The notes under the pieces: model-generated
Told to the model about the DNA's origin: nothing
The model's database searches: none
The model's input: only the letters and a program-made list of their open reading frames with translations
Shown: one piece after another, positions 22,541 through 34,720 of the stretch
Layout: every line of letters begins with the position of its first letter
How positions within the stretch are numbered: position 1 is the stretch's first letter
Source: Liopterus haemorrhoidalis
Taxonomy: Eukaryota > Arthropoda > Insecta > Coleoptera > Dytiscidae
DNA: 64,000 nucleotides
Direction: 5' to 3'
Assembly (NCBI GenBank): GCA_963971575.1
Contig: OZ020611.1
Span: 210,679,490-210,743,489 of the forward strand
Position numbers and translations under genes: made by a program

Positions 22541-23105
22541 TATTCAGAATCCATTTCTGCCGATTGATATAGAGGTAGCTCTTTTCATAATTTTTCTTTT
22601 ATAAAGTTGCATCATTTTGTCTTATTGTGAGCTTTATTTTCTGCTATCTTCCATTTCAACCTTGTCTTTACTCGAATATGTGACAATGATTTACTGAAAT
22701 TCATTCCTAGTCTACTTTCTGATGTCCTGACTAGCCATATAATTTTTTGTCTTTCTTTCTTCATTCTTGTAATGCCTACATAAGATCTTAATGTCATTCT
22801 ATTATTATTTAATTAGTATATTTATTTATCTTGTTCCCATATTTCGTATTTCGTCCATTTTTGTAACACTTTTAACTTTTCTCAAATATCTTACTTCTAC
22901 AATTTTTGAGGCGATTTGAGATTACATAGAATTCGCACCCATAAATGTGATTAGTTAAATAGTTTTGTTAAAACTAAAAGCTTTTTGGTGTTACTAGTTT
23001 CTTTATTGTTTATTAATTTAATTTTAATTTGTTTAGTAATACCATAAGAGTAATATAGCAAATAAGCACACTTTCGGAACATGAAATAACAGGGGGTTTT
23101 AATCA
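22541..23105. other. No gene seen
   Basis: A Lys-rich minus-strand frame at 22612-22797 is reminiscent of LINE sequence but has no diagnostic motif. I leave it unassigned. Confidence 0.3.
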
Positions 23106-23290
23106 GGGACCTGAAACTGAATTTATTTAGGTTCAGGTTCGGATTCAGTTTCAATGTGCTAATTTCAGTTCGGTTTCAGGTTCAGGTTCAATAACATATT
23201 TTTTTTTAGTTTCAATAACCTACATTTTTTCTTGTTCAGGTTCGGTTACAATGAAAATTTTAAATAAAATTTTAAGAATACTCTATTTTA
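23106..23290. repeat. GGTTCAG-rich dispersed repeat, copy 1
   Basis: Begins cagggacctgaaactgaa and continues with many ggttcagg/ggttcgg words, then atgaaaattttaaat. A longer relative occurs at 49355-50540. The CAGGGACCTGAA start could be a hAT-type end. Confidence 0.6.
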
Positions 23291-24489
23291 CTTTGTAATA
23301 CATAACTAAGAGGGAAACTTCATTTTTTATGTTGTATATTTATATCCTCTTAGGGTGGTAATTCTGAGAGGACACCTTTGAAAATATTTGACAATTAATT
23401 GACATTAATTGTACTACTTACTCTATGGTTATACCCAAAAAGTATAAAAATATAAATATAGCACATATTAACAGAACCAGGGTTCTTTGCTATTGACAAT
23501 TCCACAATTGTCATGACCAACATCGAAGCATGTAGATATGTAACGTTCAGTATTATGATTAAGTTACTTACCAAGTTTAATTATTAATTAATAATGATTA
23601 ATCGCGAATGGATTGTAGACCAAGATCAACCTTATTGTTATTTTACTGTAATATAGTTCTAGTTCTAAAGGATAAAATTAATTTAAAATAACTTAAAGTA
23701 GTATTTAACCTTACACCTTTACTTCTAGAAATAAACATAGGTCAGCTGCACACATTTAAGTTCCTAAAAAGCTCATTAATGCGTTAGGGAACATTAGTTT
23801 TTTAAAGCAATTTTAATAAATGTGAAACTAATTCTTCAAAAGCTGTCATTTTTGCCATCTGGCATCATAGTTAAAACCCATTTCTAGGGTAGACAAATTC
23901 ACTCGACACATTAACGGCCACGTCACTCATTTCTGATTTAGGTCCGCCTCTTTTACGCCGGAGTGTGGGTGTTTTATTCCAAATTACTTTCTTTACTGGT
24001 TTAGGATATTATCACTTCGACACTAGAGATGTTGAGATACATTAAGACGATTATTCTTTGATCTGGTATTATAATGTTTTGATGTGTGGATAATTATATT
24101 TAGGCTTCTTCAAAAAGACCACCAAAGAGTAGTTGAACCATCAATAGTATTTAATATCAAAGTTACATATTTATATAATTAAAAGTTTTGATGGTTTATT
24201 AAACAGAATTGGATAAATAATATAAACAGAATGCATGACAAATACTAGAAACAAGCCTTTCAGTATAAGCCAAAGTAAAAAAGGGATATAGGCAGACTCT
24301 CTAGAGTTAAAAATATTTCACTTCACTGGAAAGTACAGCTTGAAAGTACGACTTGAAAGTGACATATTTTTAATAAAGTTTATTTTACTCCGAGCTACAT
24401 ACACTGCAGCGTGATCCAAGAAATTGGATACAAATGGAAAACTTCTTTATTATCAATATTACGAAAAAAAAAAAAAAAACACTATTCAA
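23291..24489. other. No gene seen
   Basis: AT-rich sequence without a credible open frame, TIR or exon. A poly(A)-like run of 16 occurs near 24464-24479, at the edge of the mariner fragment that follows. Confidence 0.4.
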
Positions 24490-25566
24490 AACTCCTGCTT
24501 TGTCTCAAACATCCAAGAACGATTTTGTAGTGCCTAGGTTGATTTTCTTTTAGCATTTCCTTACACCAGCAGTTCCCAACCTTTTTTCTCTCACGTACCC
24601 CTTGATTAAACTTTTCATTTATGAGTACCCCTATCTTCAAAACCCGTACCCATCCCTTAATTAATATTTTTTTTAATGTTATAAGGTTATTTTATGTTAG
24701 ACAATGCAATTTATATGCTTTTATTATTATTTTTTATTTTTTATATTAGCGAAGATAAGAAACAACAAATAAAAACAGCATTAAAATAATTTTTACCCAC
24801 ATTAACTTATGTTGAAAGTAGACAAATTATTCGTCAAATTTTAAATAGCTATTCCACTTTGATACCTTTATAACATAAATCTAAAGTCAATCTATCTTTA
24901 TATGAGAGTCTTCCATCGTGGTTCTTAATAATTTTAATGCGATTCTTGAGCTTGTACCATGGATCCGAGTTTTTAAAAATTAGGTTCAAATGAAGACAGA
25001 TATAACCTGAAATCAAGAGATGCGTCAAGCTTATTGCGATATTTATTTTTAATGTACGCTGTGTTCGTGAAATTTCATATTTTATTGCTTTGTCACTTGG
25101 TAGTAGTTCTTGGTAGTCTTCTTTCACCACTGGCCAGAAGTCAATGAGATTTCTTTTTTTGAAATCAGATTCAAAAGAAGAATCAGTCGACAGTTCAATA
25201 TGTTTTACTTTTTCAACTTTAACGAAAGTCTCTGTAAAATTCTGGTGTTTTTCGCCATTATCTATATTATTTTCGCGTACCCCCAATGGGTCCTCGGCGT
25301 ACCCCAGGCTGGGAACCGCTGCCTTACACCAATCAACACAAGCCTTTTTTTGAGTTTCAGTTAAATTATGTGGAATCCATCGGGAACAGATCTTTTTCAC
25401 AGCTAAATGTTCATGCAAAATCGAATGTATTGCAGTCTGCGATATGCCAAAGGATGCCCTATCTCACGGTAAATCACACGCCGATATTCTTCAATTATTT
25501 TGCGCACGGCATCGATGTGATTTTTCATCACAGGAGTAGGAGGAATGCGACAGTTTTAAAATTAAA
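24490..25566 (-). pseudogene. Fourth mariner transposase fragment, split by a hAT MITE
   Basis: Minus strand, from high to low coordinate: VMKNHIDAVRKIIEEYRRVI, then in another frame MHEHLAVKKICSRWIPHNLT and ETQKKACVDWCK. The sequence breaks there at the hAT MITE (24567-25321) and resumes as EMLKENQPRHYKIV before stopping. This is the linker between DNA-binding and catalytic domains of the mariner type seen at 21459. The helix-turn-helix and all catalytic Asp residues are missing. Confidence 0.85.
24567..25321. mobile_element. hAT-type element inside mariner
   Basis: Ends cagcagttcccaacc and ggctgggaaccgctg, with a perfect 8-bp duplication ccttacac (24559-24566, 25322-25329). Inside, 'gtaccc' words near both ends form the subterminal repeats. 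A minus-strand frame runs through it (24849-25300) with DFWPVVKEDYQELLPSDKAI, possibly a hAT transposase C-terminal piece, but I cannot confirm it. Confidence 0.88.
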
Positions 25567-27165
25567 ATGGAAGACACTTTGAACACCTGTTAATAAAAAT
25601 ATTTTACTTTCAAGTCGTTATGCCTGTAGTACACGATGCGATTTCTCGTTTTGAATCTGATACGATTTATAATACAGAAATTATTGTATTGTGTACTACA
25701 GGATTTTTGTACCAGATCTTGTACGATAGTGAAAATCAACCAATTTTTATCGTCTCGACCTAAAATATTGGACAGAATGAATCAGTAATGGGACAGTATA
25801 GGATGCGCCTATTCATGTGACCGTAGCGAACAACTATTCATCTGTCAAACATATTTCGATGTTATTTAGTATCAACTTCTTATATAATATTAAACAATAT
25901 TTTTATTATTTTGTTTAAAATAAATTGGATTTAGCTGTTCACATTCTTAGGACATTTATATATACGTTTGACTTTATTCAACATCTTATTATCCAGCATA
26001 CTTAACTAGTGACATATCTAAGGTGACCATTAAACATTCCAATCCGGGAAAAAAGTTCCGGGGGAATTATTTTTAAATTTTTTTGGATTAAGTTTGTAAT
26101 TTTTTTTTAAACAAAAATTGTAGTTTTATTGAAAAAAATAATAATAACAAAAAATAAATAATAATAAAGAATAATAATTCCCTTCAATTTCAAATGTAAT
26201 AAATTATAACAGAAATTGGAATGGCTTTGCGAATCCAGGAGATTTACTGATTCGGGACAAAGATTAATACTGTCAGTCTTCAAAAATTGGTAAACTATCT
26301 GCTCACTCTAGGTTAAGTACAATTATTTGAATTCTATCAACTTACAAAAATAGACATAGTGCGCATCAGTTGGTACAGATTCAAAGCGATATTGAATGGC
26401 ACTCAGAGGTTGGACGATTCTCCCACCATCTATGTACGCCACTGTATGGCTGTTGAATATTATGTTCACGCTGGGCCGTCACTGTAATATTTAATTTTCA
26501 GAATAAATATACCATTGTAATGATCTCATACATCAATGCTCTTACTTTAACATAATGTTTTAATTGCCCTTTGTCTTCGCATTGTTCTCCAAACTAGCTT
26601 TATGATACTGTAATTTTATTAGAGTTTTTAATATTAAATTAATGTTTAGCGCTGTGAGAAAACATGAATTTATAAGAAAACTTTACGTTCTTTTTGCCAA
26701 ACGACTTTTTTAATATTCTACTTAAAATTTAATCCTATACTAAATTGTTTTTATGTTGAGATAATGCTTTCTATTATATAGAAATAAATTAAATAATATT
26801 AGAATAATAATAGAATATAATTATGAGGATGTCGAAAAATAAATCTGTTAAATTATTTACGACTTTTTTTATAAGACAATTTCAGGGATTTTATTTACCT
26901 ATCCAAATGCTTTTCTGACATGGTTGTATCAAAGTTGTTTTTTCTACAATAAATGTTTTTCAATAGGTATAATCAGTAAACCCTGTTTCCTTTAAATAAT
27001 AGTTGATGTTCGTACACGATTTTTAACAGCCTTTTACAATTCATTAAATGGATATATTGAATAGTCGACAGTTTAACTTTGTGAAACTTACTTATAGTTA
27101 AGATGTTGAAAGAAAACATGTTTTTTTGTTTCACTAACTTTTAAATGGAGATGTGTATTCTAGAT
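25567..27165. other. No gene; possible hAT-like end near 26.02 kb
   Basis: aaggtgaccattaaacattc followed by ccgggaaaa at 26020-26060 looks like the AGGGTGACCA...CCCGG terminus seen in some DNA transposons. A related right end in inverse, ggttggtcaccctacc, lies at 37288-37303. The rest is AT-rich without coding signals. Confidence 0.35.
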
Positions 27166-28091
27166 TAGCGTTTCCCAAACTTTTATCATGGTGGATCGGC
27201 AAGCAACCTAGAAAAAATTCGCGGACCGGCAAGTTTAGAAAGTAATGTGTATCGCAAAAGTTTTATATTTTTTATTGCATTGATTACAAACGCAAAAAAA
27301 CAACAAATAAAAATAATCAAATATAATTAGCGAAACAATTGATGTGAAGTGTGAATTTGGACACATTTCAGGATTATATAGGCATTAAATAAGTGTAAGA
27401 AGCCAACATAATACTGGATGAATATTTGTTCTATTAACAATGTGTTGGTGTGGTGTTCAAAACTCGGTTCCCAGCTGTTATTTATTTTTTATTATGATTT
27501 TCATTTCATAAAAAGACACACACTATCTTAAGCATAAATACAAAAAATCCATAACATTATTAGCCATAATTTAATAATGAATTAAAAAATAATAAATTTT
27601 GTTAAAAGCACAGAAACTGCAATATTTTTCAGATCTTTAGTTTAACCCCTTTAGGTAAAAGATGGAGGGAGAAGAACTTTTCTATCACATTTTTTGCTAA
27701 AATCGTGTTAAAACAAAAACGAATTTTAAAAACTTTTTTCGTCAAATCTACGTACCAAGTAGGGATGGGAAAGATATATCGATATTTCGAAAATATCGAT
27801 ACTTATATATCGATATTTTTATATCGATATTTGAAATGCGATATATCGCGCAATATATCGATATTCGCGCAATATATCGGTATTCTTGTATATTTTTTAC
27901 ATTTAAATATATCTATATTTAATTATGAGAGAAATTAAATTATATCTTAGTATTATCTGACCAACGAACCCTTACCAATGAAATAATATAAAAACATTGT
28001 AATAAAAAATTATATTCTGATGATAAATTGTAAAAAAATTGTCAATTCCGTAAAAATGTCAAAGGTAAGAAACATCCACGAAATATTTATT

Positions 28092-28505
28092 CAGGCTGTT
28101 CCAAACGTTTAGTCGGAACTAAATAGGAATTTTGTTTTTTTAGGTTGTCACGAGAAGGGACCTTGCTTGAGTTATTTCATGTTTCACGTTTGGTATGTGA
28201 AAATTAAAAATTCCAACAGTGAAACCATAGAAACGAATGACATTCATTAAAAAAAATGACACATTTTTATGTATTTTAAAGACAAGTAAAATAAATAAAT
28301 GGGAAATTTTGATTAAGAATGACAAAAAATTAAAATGCAATGAAAAGGACATTTTATAATGACTATATGACTATAATCAATTTAATCTAGAACTTGTGAT
28401 GTGAGTATGATTTACAAAGCTTAAACAAAATGACCAAATCCGAATTAATAGATAAAAATTACTAGATTTCAAAATCTAGTTCTATCTAAACGTTTGGAAT
28501 AGCCT
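28092..28505. mobile_element. Tc1-like MITE (CAGTCTGTTCC family)
   Basis: Ends caggctgttccaaacgttta and, inverted, taggctattccaaacgttta; the middle shares the catgtttcacgtt and cagtgaaaccatagaaacga blocks with the copies near 3.1-4.1 kb. Confidence 0.75.
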
Positions 28506-28615
28506 ATATCTACGTTTATGATCAAATGTTTTATGTGTCGCTAGAGTTAAAACATGATGACATGAAAATTACTAACACGGCAACGCGCCAAATTCAAACA
28601 CGTACCATTCATTAA

Positions 28616-30065
28616 CTCGGCGATGGTGTGGTGGATTTTTGTAACAAGTTAATTGCGGTGGGGTGAAAATCACCCCATACTTTGAAAATCAATTAAATGG
28701 GGTAGTTAATAATATTTTCTTAAAATATTTATTTACTCGTGTTTATTAATATGTTTCCAATGAAAAATAAGTGTTGAAATGTTAAGGCATATTATAAATA
28801 TTAATTAAAACAACATAAATTAAAAGTAACATGTATAATATCTAAGTAACTACATACAATCGATAAAACTAAATTGAAAATTTAATGGTAAAAAAGAAAC
28901 TCAAAAATGTATCTTATATGGGAAATAAAACCTAATAACAACATTATGAAAAAATAATCGGCTTGAACCAATTAAAAATAAAATTTTTACGGCGATTTAG
29001 TTTCGTAGCACTTTTGGCATACACATATGCAATGTTCTAGGCATCAAAATATTTCACACTTAGTACACTTCTTTTGACATTTGCGATCTTTGCCCCTGGG
29101 GCACTTCCAACCGTTTTAGCTTTTTTGTTGGACTTCCACTTGTACTTGCACCTTCATTAACAAGTGATTGTTTTATATCCTTTCTCAGTTGTGTTGGTAG
29201 TCATTTCATTCTAATAATTGTTTTTAGACCAATGCTAATCCAAGCTCCTGGAGAAAGTTTCGCCGTTTTTTCTTTCATCACTAGTATTACATCGGTATAT
29301 TACTAAAGCATTGATTGCAGCAGTATTCAACATTGAAAAAAACACGGTAAGTGGCCACCTTTTGCTGTTGCGAGAAACATCATAGCTTCCGAAAAGTTCA
29401 TCAACCACATTTTGTAAAATTGTAAAAATTTATTATTTCCGGTTTTTTTGCATCTCCAGTTTCTTCATATATACTGTCATCGTGGTGAAGCGTTGACGCT
29501 ACTATCACGACTTTTCCCTTTTTGGGTACATAGGACAAGATTGTCGTATCCTTTTTCAGAATATCTTCTTCTGTGTCATCTTCCTGGTCGGTCACAGGGT
29601 TATGATCACTTTCGTATAAAATATCTTCAATAATATCGTCTTCAGATTAGCTAATATGAAAACTTTCATCACCTGACTCTACCTCCGTCCATAAGGCTAG
29701 AAAATTCCTCTGTTTTTCTTCATAGCTCATTTTGACTGCATACAAAAATGAAATATATAGTACACGAAAATGTATAGAAATGTAATTTTACTTACATTTA
29801 TTCTACGTAATTTTACTTTAATTAGTAAATCGCAGTAAATCGTAACACTAAGTATGTGGTGGGGTGAAAATCACGCAAGCTAGACTTGGAATGCACAGCA
29901 ATATAATTAAAACTAACTGACTGCTTATCTATGACTGTTGATGACTTTAGGATACATCAGTCTCCAGCTACTAAGGAGTGTGGGTGCGTAACATCTTATA
30001 TTATCCCACAATTGGTGTTCAAATATTGGTCTGGGTGATTTTAACCCCACCTCACCATCGCCGAG
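28616..30065 (-). mobile_element. piggyBac element, internally deleted
   Basis: TTAA occurs at both outer edges (28612-28615, 30066-30069) and the inverted ends read CTCGGCGATGGTG, the pattern of piggyBac insertion. The minus strand encodes N- and C-terminal transposase pieces joined by a deletion. Confidence 0.92.
28987..29730 (-). pseudogene. piggyBac transposase, catalytic core deleted
   Basis: The N-terminus MSYEEKQRNFLALWTEVESG is followed by an acidic stretch with one stop (EDDIIEDILYESDH, DQEDDTEEDIL), typical of the family's leader. It then jumps to the C-terminal third: YVPKKGKVVIVASTLHHDD, KKPEIINFYNFTK, a frame change, DELFGSYDVSRNSKRWPLTV and FFSMLNTAAINALVIY. The end is the Cys-rich zinc-binding tail, CPRGKDRKCQKKCTKCE, then CLEHCICVCQKC. 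The central DDD catalytic segment is absent, so it cannot cut TTAA sites. The lengths of both surviving ends match family proportions. Confidence 0.9.
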
Positions 30066-30319
30066 TTAATGAATGCTCGGTATTTTGACCATGTATTTAT
30101 TTTGAGTTGAATAAATAAAATAAACAGTTTAATTGTGTTTTATTCCCCAAATTTACCTATTTTCCACCGTATTTATACATTTTAATATAAAAAAATAATA
30201 TACGATGTATCGAAAATATCGATATTTTTACTTCGATATATATCGAATATCGATATCACACTTACGATATATCGAATCGCGCATATATCGATATTCAAAA
30301 ATAAATTTCCATCCCTACT

Positions 30320-30487
30320 TCACATGGCTAGAATGCTTTAAATGTTGGAAAATATTGGCCTTCAAGTAGATTCTTTGATTTGATATTTGAGGACAATCAA
30401 TAATTAAAGAGACAAATTGATATAGAAAAAAACTATTTTTACAAAATGAGACTTTTACTACTTCTCAACATCCCCACGAATATTAAC
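30320..30487 (-). mobile_element. mariner right-end fragment with flank, second copy
   Basis: Near-identical in inverse to 12140-12320: the mariner C-terminal codons, its right TIR (gaggacaatcaataattaaa) and about 75 bp beyond it. The break in the mariner is at the same TTAA, followed by ccgcttaagg as at 12.13 kb. Confidence 0.82.
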
Positions 30488-30753
30488 CGCTTAAGGGGGT
30501 AAAATTAAGTGGGTTATAACTTATTTGGCAAATAGTTGCATAGTAAAATGACAATTTTTTTTTAGTGAATAAATTTATTGCGTGGTGGATATCTCGGCCC
30601 TGAATAAAAATAAAATATGTATCTTTTATTGTGCAAAGTAATTATTATTGTATTTTATAAACTTGCACATAAAAATAATTCTGCAGACCGACAAAAAATC
30701 TCGCGGACCAGTGCTGATCCGTACACCGGCGGGTGGAAAACACTGATCTAGAT

Positions 30754-31300
30754 GTCGTGGTGCCACATAATGACACTAAACTCGCATTTAATTTTTTTGT
30801 TTTTCCAAAATACAAAATTTTGATATTATTCTCGCAGCACAAATTTTAAATGTACCATTCCGCTTCATAACAAGTGAATTACTTTTTGCAGGATTTTAGA
30901 CCAACCTCTAATAGGGAGTAACAAGGGTAGGAAACCATTTTGTTATTTCATTATAAATGGATTTAAATAAAAAAAATAAAATCTACGTTTTCGTTTGATA
31001 ATCCACATTCAGTGCCGGCTCCAGGGATCCTGGTGCTCCCATGCAATTTTAATTTATGCGATCTAAACTTACGGAGTGGACAAAAGAAAAAAAAAGCAGT
31101 TGGATCCAAGTGATGACCAAAAAGAAATCGGACCCAAGTAATAACAAATAAAAGCCGGATCTAATGATGACAAAAAATAAATAATGACCCAAAAAAAAAA
31201 GGAAGGCGGATTTAAGTTATGATTAAAAGAAAGAGGGATCCAAGTGATGACAAAAAATGGAAGACGGATCTACTGATGGTCAAAAAAATAAGGTTGGGAA
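30754..31300. repeat. Tandem ~35-bp repeat next to a hAT-like end
   Basis: A hAT-like terminus cagtgccggctccagggatc starts at 31011. From 31080 to 31270 the motif (g)gatccaagtgatgacaaaa repeats five to six times with drift. Similar 'aagtgatgac' words occur near 44.1 kb, within another hAT shell. Confidence 0.6.
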
Positions 31301-32640
31301 CCCCTATTTTACACCCTTTGTTACAATTGTTTTCCTCCACCACTGTTTTAGACATGACAATGCGTAAGCTCATGCGACCTGCGACAGCGGCTGAGAACTA
31401 ATACCATCGCAACCCCGTGTCTTCAATCCCGATCGCGGACCTAATGAAATACCAACATAACGACACGTGTGAGTCAGCCCTCCTGCAGTCACCCCATGTC
31501 ACTTGTTATGTTGCCAGCCCTATACCACTCAAATCACCTTCCTTCCATATAATACCAACCACTTAGGTAAATTCCTCATCTCAAGAATTAGCTTTCATAG
31601 ATTTTATCACTAATTTGGTTGATTGATGATTGAATATAAATTATAACAAAAGTTGGAAAATAGGTTCTTTATGGTTAGATTCGGTTTTTATACCTTCTTG
31701 TTAAGTTATTCTATGAATAAAATATTGGGGATGGTATTGGTGGCTCAAATTAACGCGTATTTCTCTATCGGCAGTAAAGCGAACACTTGATAAAAGGATA
31801 CTGTCTTTGTTTACGTATGGTTTAACATGTGCTTTTTTGTATCGATCCATTCTCACTCCGTTTTTACAAAGAATAAAGGGATAAATGTAAGAAAAAAAAA
31901 AACTTCTTGTCATGTGTATAGTTGTCATTAAGAGGAAGCACATCTTCCAATATTAGCTGAGTTTTATTATAAAAATTATAGTGTATGGCAAAGTTTCTTT
32001 ATTAGTTTTCAGTTCTGTAAATTAATTGTAATACCAACGAGAAAAGTGCGTTAAAAATTGCACCATTTATACTTATGTTTTGCTACAAGTGAAGAAGAAA
32101 GTTTATTAATGATTATAAAATTTTGTTTCTATTTATGGAAGAAAATTTCTACTGTTTAGATGTTTTTAAAAAATTAGTCGTTAGGTTTAGGCCAGAGAGC
32201 GCAAATCGCTACCTGAAAATCTGAAACTAGGCATTATGAAAAACGCGACGTGTGTACAATTTGGGAAAAAATCTTGATGACCAAAGTCTACCCAAAGAAT
32301 CGAATACTAGTACTAGTAATTGAAACTAAAATATTTTTATTTACAAGTGTTCAAAGTGTAAAGTGTTCAACAATTTCGCATCCTTCCTCTTAAGCTATCT
32401 GTAACTCGGAGAGTAATAATAATATAAAATAAATAAATAAATAAAAATACTTACAAGACTTGCTTACTTTCAAGTTGTTCTTCAAGTATGACTTGAATTT
32501 TTTGATATTATTATTGTTATTATTGTTTCGAAAGTTGTCGATTTTTTTGTAACACCATACTTACAATATTTTTCTGACTGACTGGAGAACTGGGAAGCTA
32601 TAGCTGGGCTTGTTGTGAGCGCGTCTTGTAAAATTGTGAC
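31301..32640. other. No gene; one member of a ~95-bp repeat pair
   Basis: 31437-31531 matches 35327-35421 in opposite orientation (shared words: gtcgttatgttggtatt, ctgcaggagggc, atggggtgac). The rest is AT-rich with only short frames. Confidence 0.45.
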
Positions 32641-33262
32641 TGGTGTATCAAATGAAACATTTTAATGCGTGGATAAACTAACAAATTAAAAAATTTCAAA
32701 AATCAAATTTTTTATGGGATTTTCGCAAACGTGTCAAAAAGTTCTTGTCCCCAAATTTATTTCCTACAGGGGTTGATCTAAAATCTGAAAAAAATCTTAC
32801 TAATATACACTAATGGGAACTAAAATAGTTTAATAGAAATTTTTGATAAGATTATTTTTTTTAAAAATATGTTTTTGTGTCTGAAAAATTATCATTTAAA
32901 AAAAAATATTATATGATCTAAAAGACCTTAGGACAAAGATTAAGGAACGAAAAGTAGTTGTTTAAAATTTCTTTATTTTAATACTATTTTTGCCAAAAAT
33001 GTGGAAGAAAAATCCCTTATCCCGCACCCTGCAACCTTATTTTAAGATTAATCCCCCCCCCCCAGGGAGTTTTGATCTGATTACAATATTTATCTGACTG
33101 ACTGGAGCACCGGATGGGACCTGATGCAGTCGGTCGTCTCTAGTACGGTTCTCAAGATGGATTCATGTGATTATTCTTTCAAAATTTATTATTTTCAATA
33201 TATGTCCACAATTTGTTATTACTTACTAAATTCGTACAAAACCCTGAAATGTGTTCATATCA
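32641..33262 (+). repeat. Diverged HINE-like body and 3' end
   Basis: 32641-33050 aligns loosely with the middle of the HINE-like copies (the tatcaaatgaaag...gattaa block, then ttttgcc-aaa-tgtg, then cccgcaccctg). 33220-33261 (tactaaattcgtacaaaacc then ctgaaatgtg) is the 3' end of such an element, abutting the next copy head-to-tail. Confidence 0.6.
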
Positions 33263-34322
33263 TTTTTAGGGTTTTGTAGGTATGACAAAAAAACCCTTAT
33301 ACCGTCATTTTGTCGTCTGTCTGTCTCTCTGTCTGTCTGTCTGTCTGTTCGGTAAAAATTGTAGCCAAACGGCTAAACCTAGAGAGTTGAAATTTGGCAT
33401 GCTTATACAATTCTTTGACCCGCACATAGGAAAAATACTAAAACATCTAAAAAACATATCCCCCTAAAAATATAGACAAATATGTGCTCATCGAAAAAAA
33501 AAATATATATATATATTTTTTATAATTCTGAGTAGGGTATCAAATGAAAGCCCTTGGTACGTAGATTAACGATCAAATTTTTATTTTTGCAAAATAAATT
33601 ATTTTGAAGCGATTTTTGTCCAAATTGTGCAAAAATTTTTGTCCCACACCCTGTAGCCCAGATGGTTTAAACTAACAATCTGAAAAAATTCTAAGTTCAT
33701 TGGTGTGAACTGGAATAGTACAACAGGAAATTTTGATCAGATAATGTTTTTGGAAAAAAACGCATTTTTGTGATTTCAGGTTAATAATGTTCACAAGTTA
33801 TAGTTTTGTAACAAGCTACACTGGAACGTGTATGCTGGTGTAGTGGTTTTGACCCTGGCTTTTCACCCAAGTAACTCGATCCGAAAGGGATCGAACCCTG
33901 CGAGAAGAGACAATATTAATTTTGTTTGTTTTTTATAATTTTTATATTGTTTAAATATTTTTTCAAAATTCTAGTTATATTTTGGCAAATGTTGCATTTA
34001 ATTTTTAAAAGCGTAAATTTAATAACCAGTGGAAATTGTTTAAATTATAATTTAATTCTGTTTCAATGTACACGAAATCAGAGGGGCGGAACTTATAACA
34101 ACCAATGGAAGCCATAGGCGCAATTTTTAAAATTCTTAGTGAACCTTCTAACTCTATATTAAAAAAAAACCTAAATAATGGTATTAGGCGTTCGAATTAA
34201 AATTAACAAAAAAACTATTTTAATATAAAATTTGTTTTGGCATCTCAAATAATCAACATTCACTTACTAAATACCTGCAAAACCCTGAAATGTGTGAAAT
34301 TTCACACTTAACATCAATTTTT
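33263..34322 (+). mobile_element. HINE-like element, GTCT type, copy 1
   Basis: Starts ttttagggttttgtaggtat, with a stem partner aaaaacccttata 12 bases on, then a (GTCT)n run (33311-33348) and gttcggtaaaaattgtagcc. It ends atacctgcaaaaccctgaaa and a gtgaaatttcacac palindrome. The subterminal parts agggttttgtaggtat and atacctgcaaaaccct are inverted repeats. A tRNA-like segment lies at 33830-33905 (A-box tggtgtagtgg, B-box ggatcgaaccc). It encodes no protein. The class is inferred from layout. Confidence 0.75.
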
Positions 34323-34490
34323 TTTTTCTGGTCATCACTTCGTGTTTCTCGTTTTCATCACCTTGTTTTAAGGAACACTATCAAAAGACGCCGTTAAAAT
34401 TTACCAGGCGCCAAGTTGGCTTGCCACGACCCTGGATATACGCAGAATCCTGAGCCCTGGATATATGCTGTGCCCTTTTATTAGAATGTG

Positions 34491-34720
34491 CAGTAGCGTA
34501 CCACAGGGGGGTGTACGTGCACCAACCCCCACATTTTTCAAGGACAACAATATCAATAAACAAATTGTCTAATTTTATTACTTATTTCATTTTTATTACC
34601 TATTTAATAAATTTTCTGATTTTACTAGAAATTTAACAATATGAATAATTAATGAAATAAAAATAAGTGAAATCATATATTTTTTGCACACCCACCCATA
34701 AATTTCTAGGTACGCCACTG
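34491..34720. mobile_element. hAT-type MITE
   Basis: Ends cagtagcgtacc and ggtacgccactg; the flanking octamers agaatgtg and aggatatg match at 6 of 8 positions. The interior is rich in ccaccc/gggggg. The immediate outer sequence (ccctggatata words at 34430-34470 and 34738-34820) suggests it sits in an older repeat. Confidence 0.65.

Larger units (their letters stand above)
27763..30319. mobile_element. hAT-like element with TATCGATA subterminal arrays
   Basis: Starts tagggatgggaaagatat and ends, in inverse, tagggatggaaatttat. Both ends are followed by dense atatcgatat repeats (27775-27880, 30200-30290). No target duplication is detectable. It contains a Tc1-like MITE and a piggyBac element. 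Confidence 0.7.
27166..30745. mobile_element. hAT shell, outermost of a nested stack
   Basis: Left end tagcgtttcccaaac, right end ggtggaaaacactg; the duplications ttctagat and atctagat differ at one of 8 bases (27158-27165, 30746-30753). gcggaccggcaa-type subterminal words occur at both ends. No transposase remains; the interior is occupied by the elements listed next. Confidence 0.8.
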
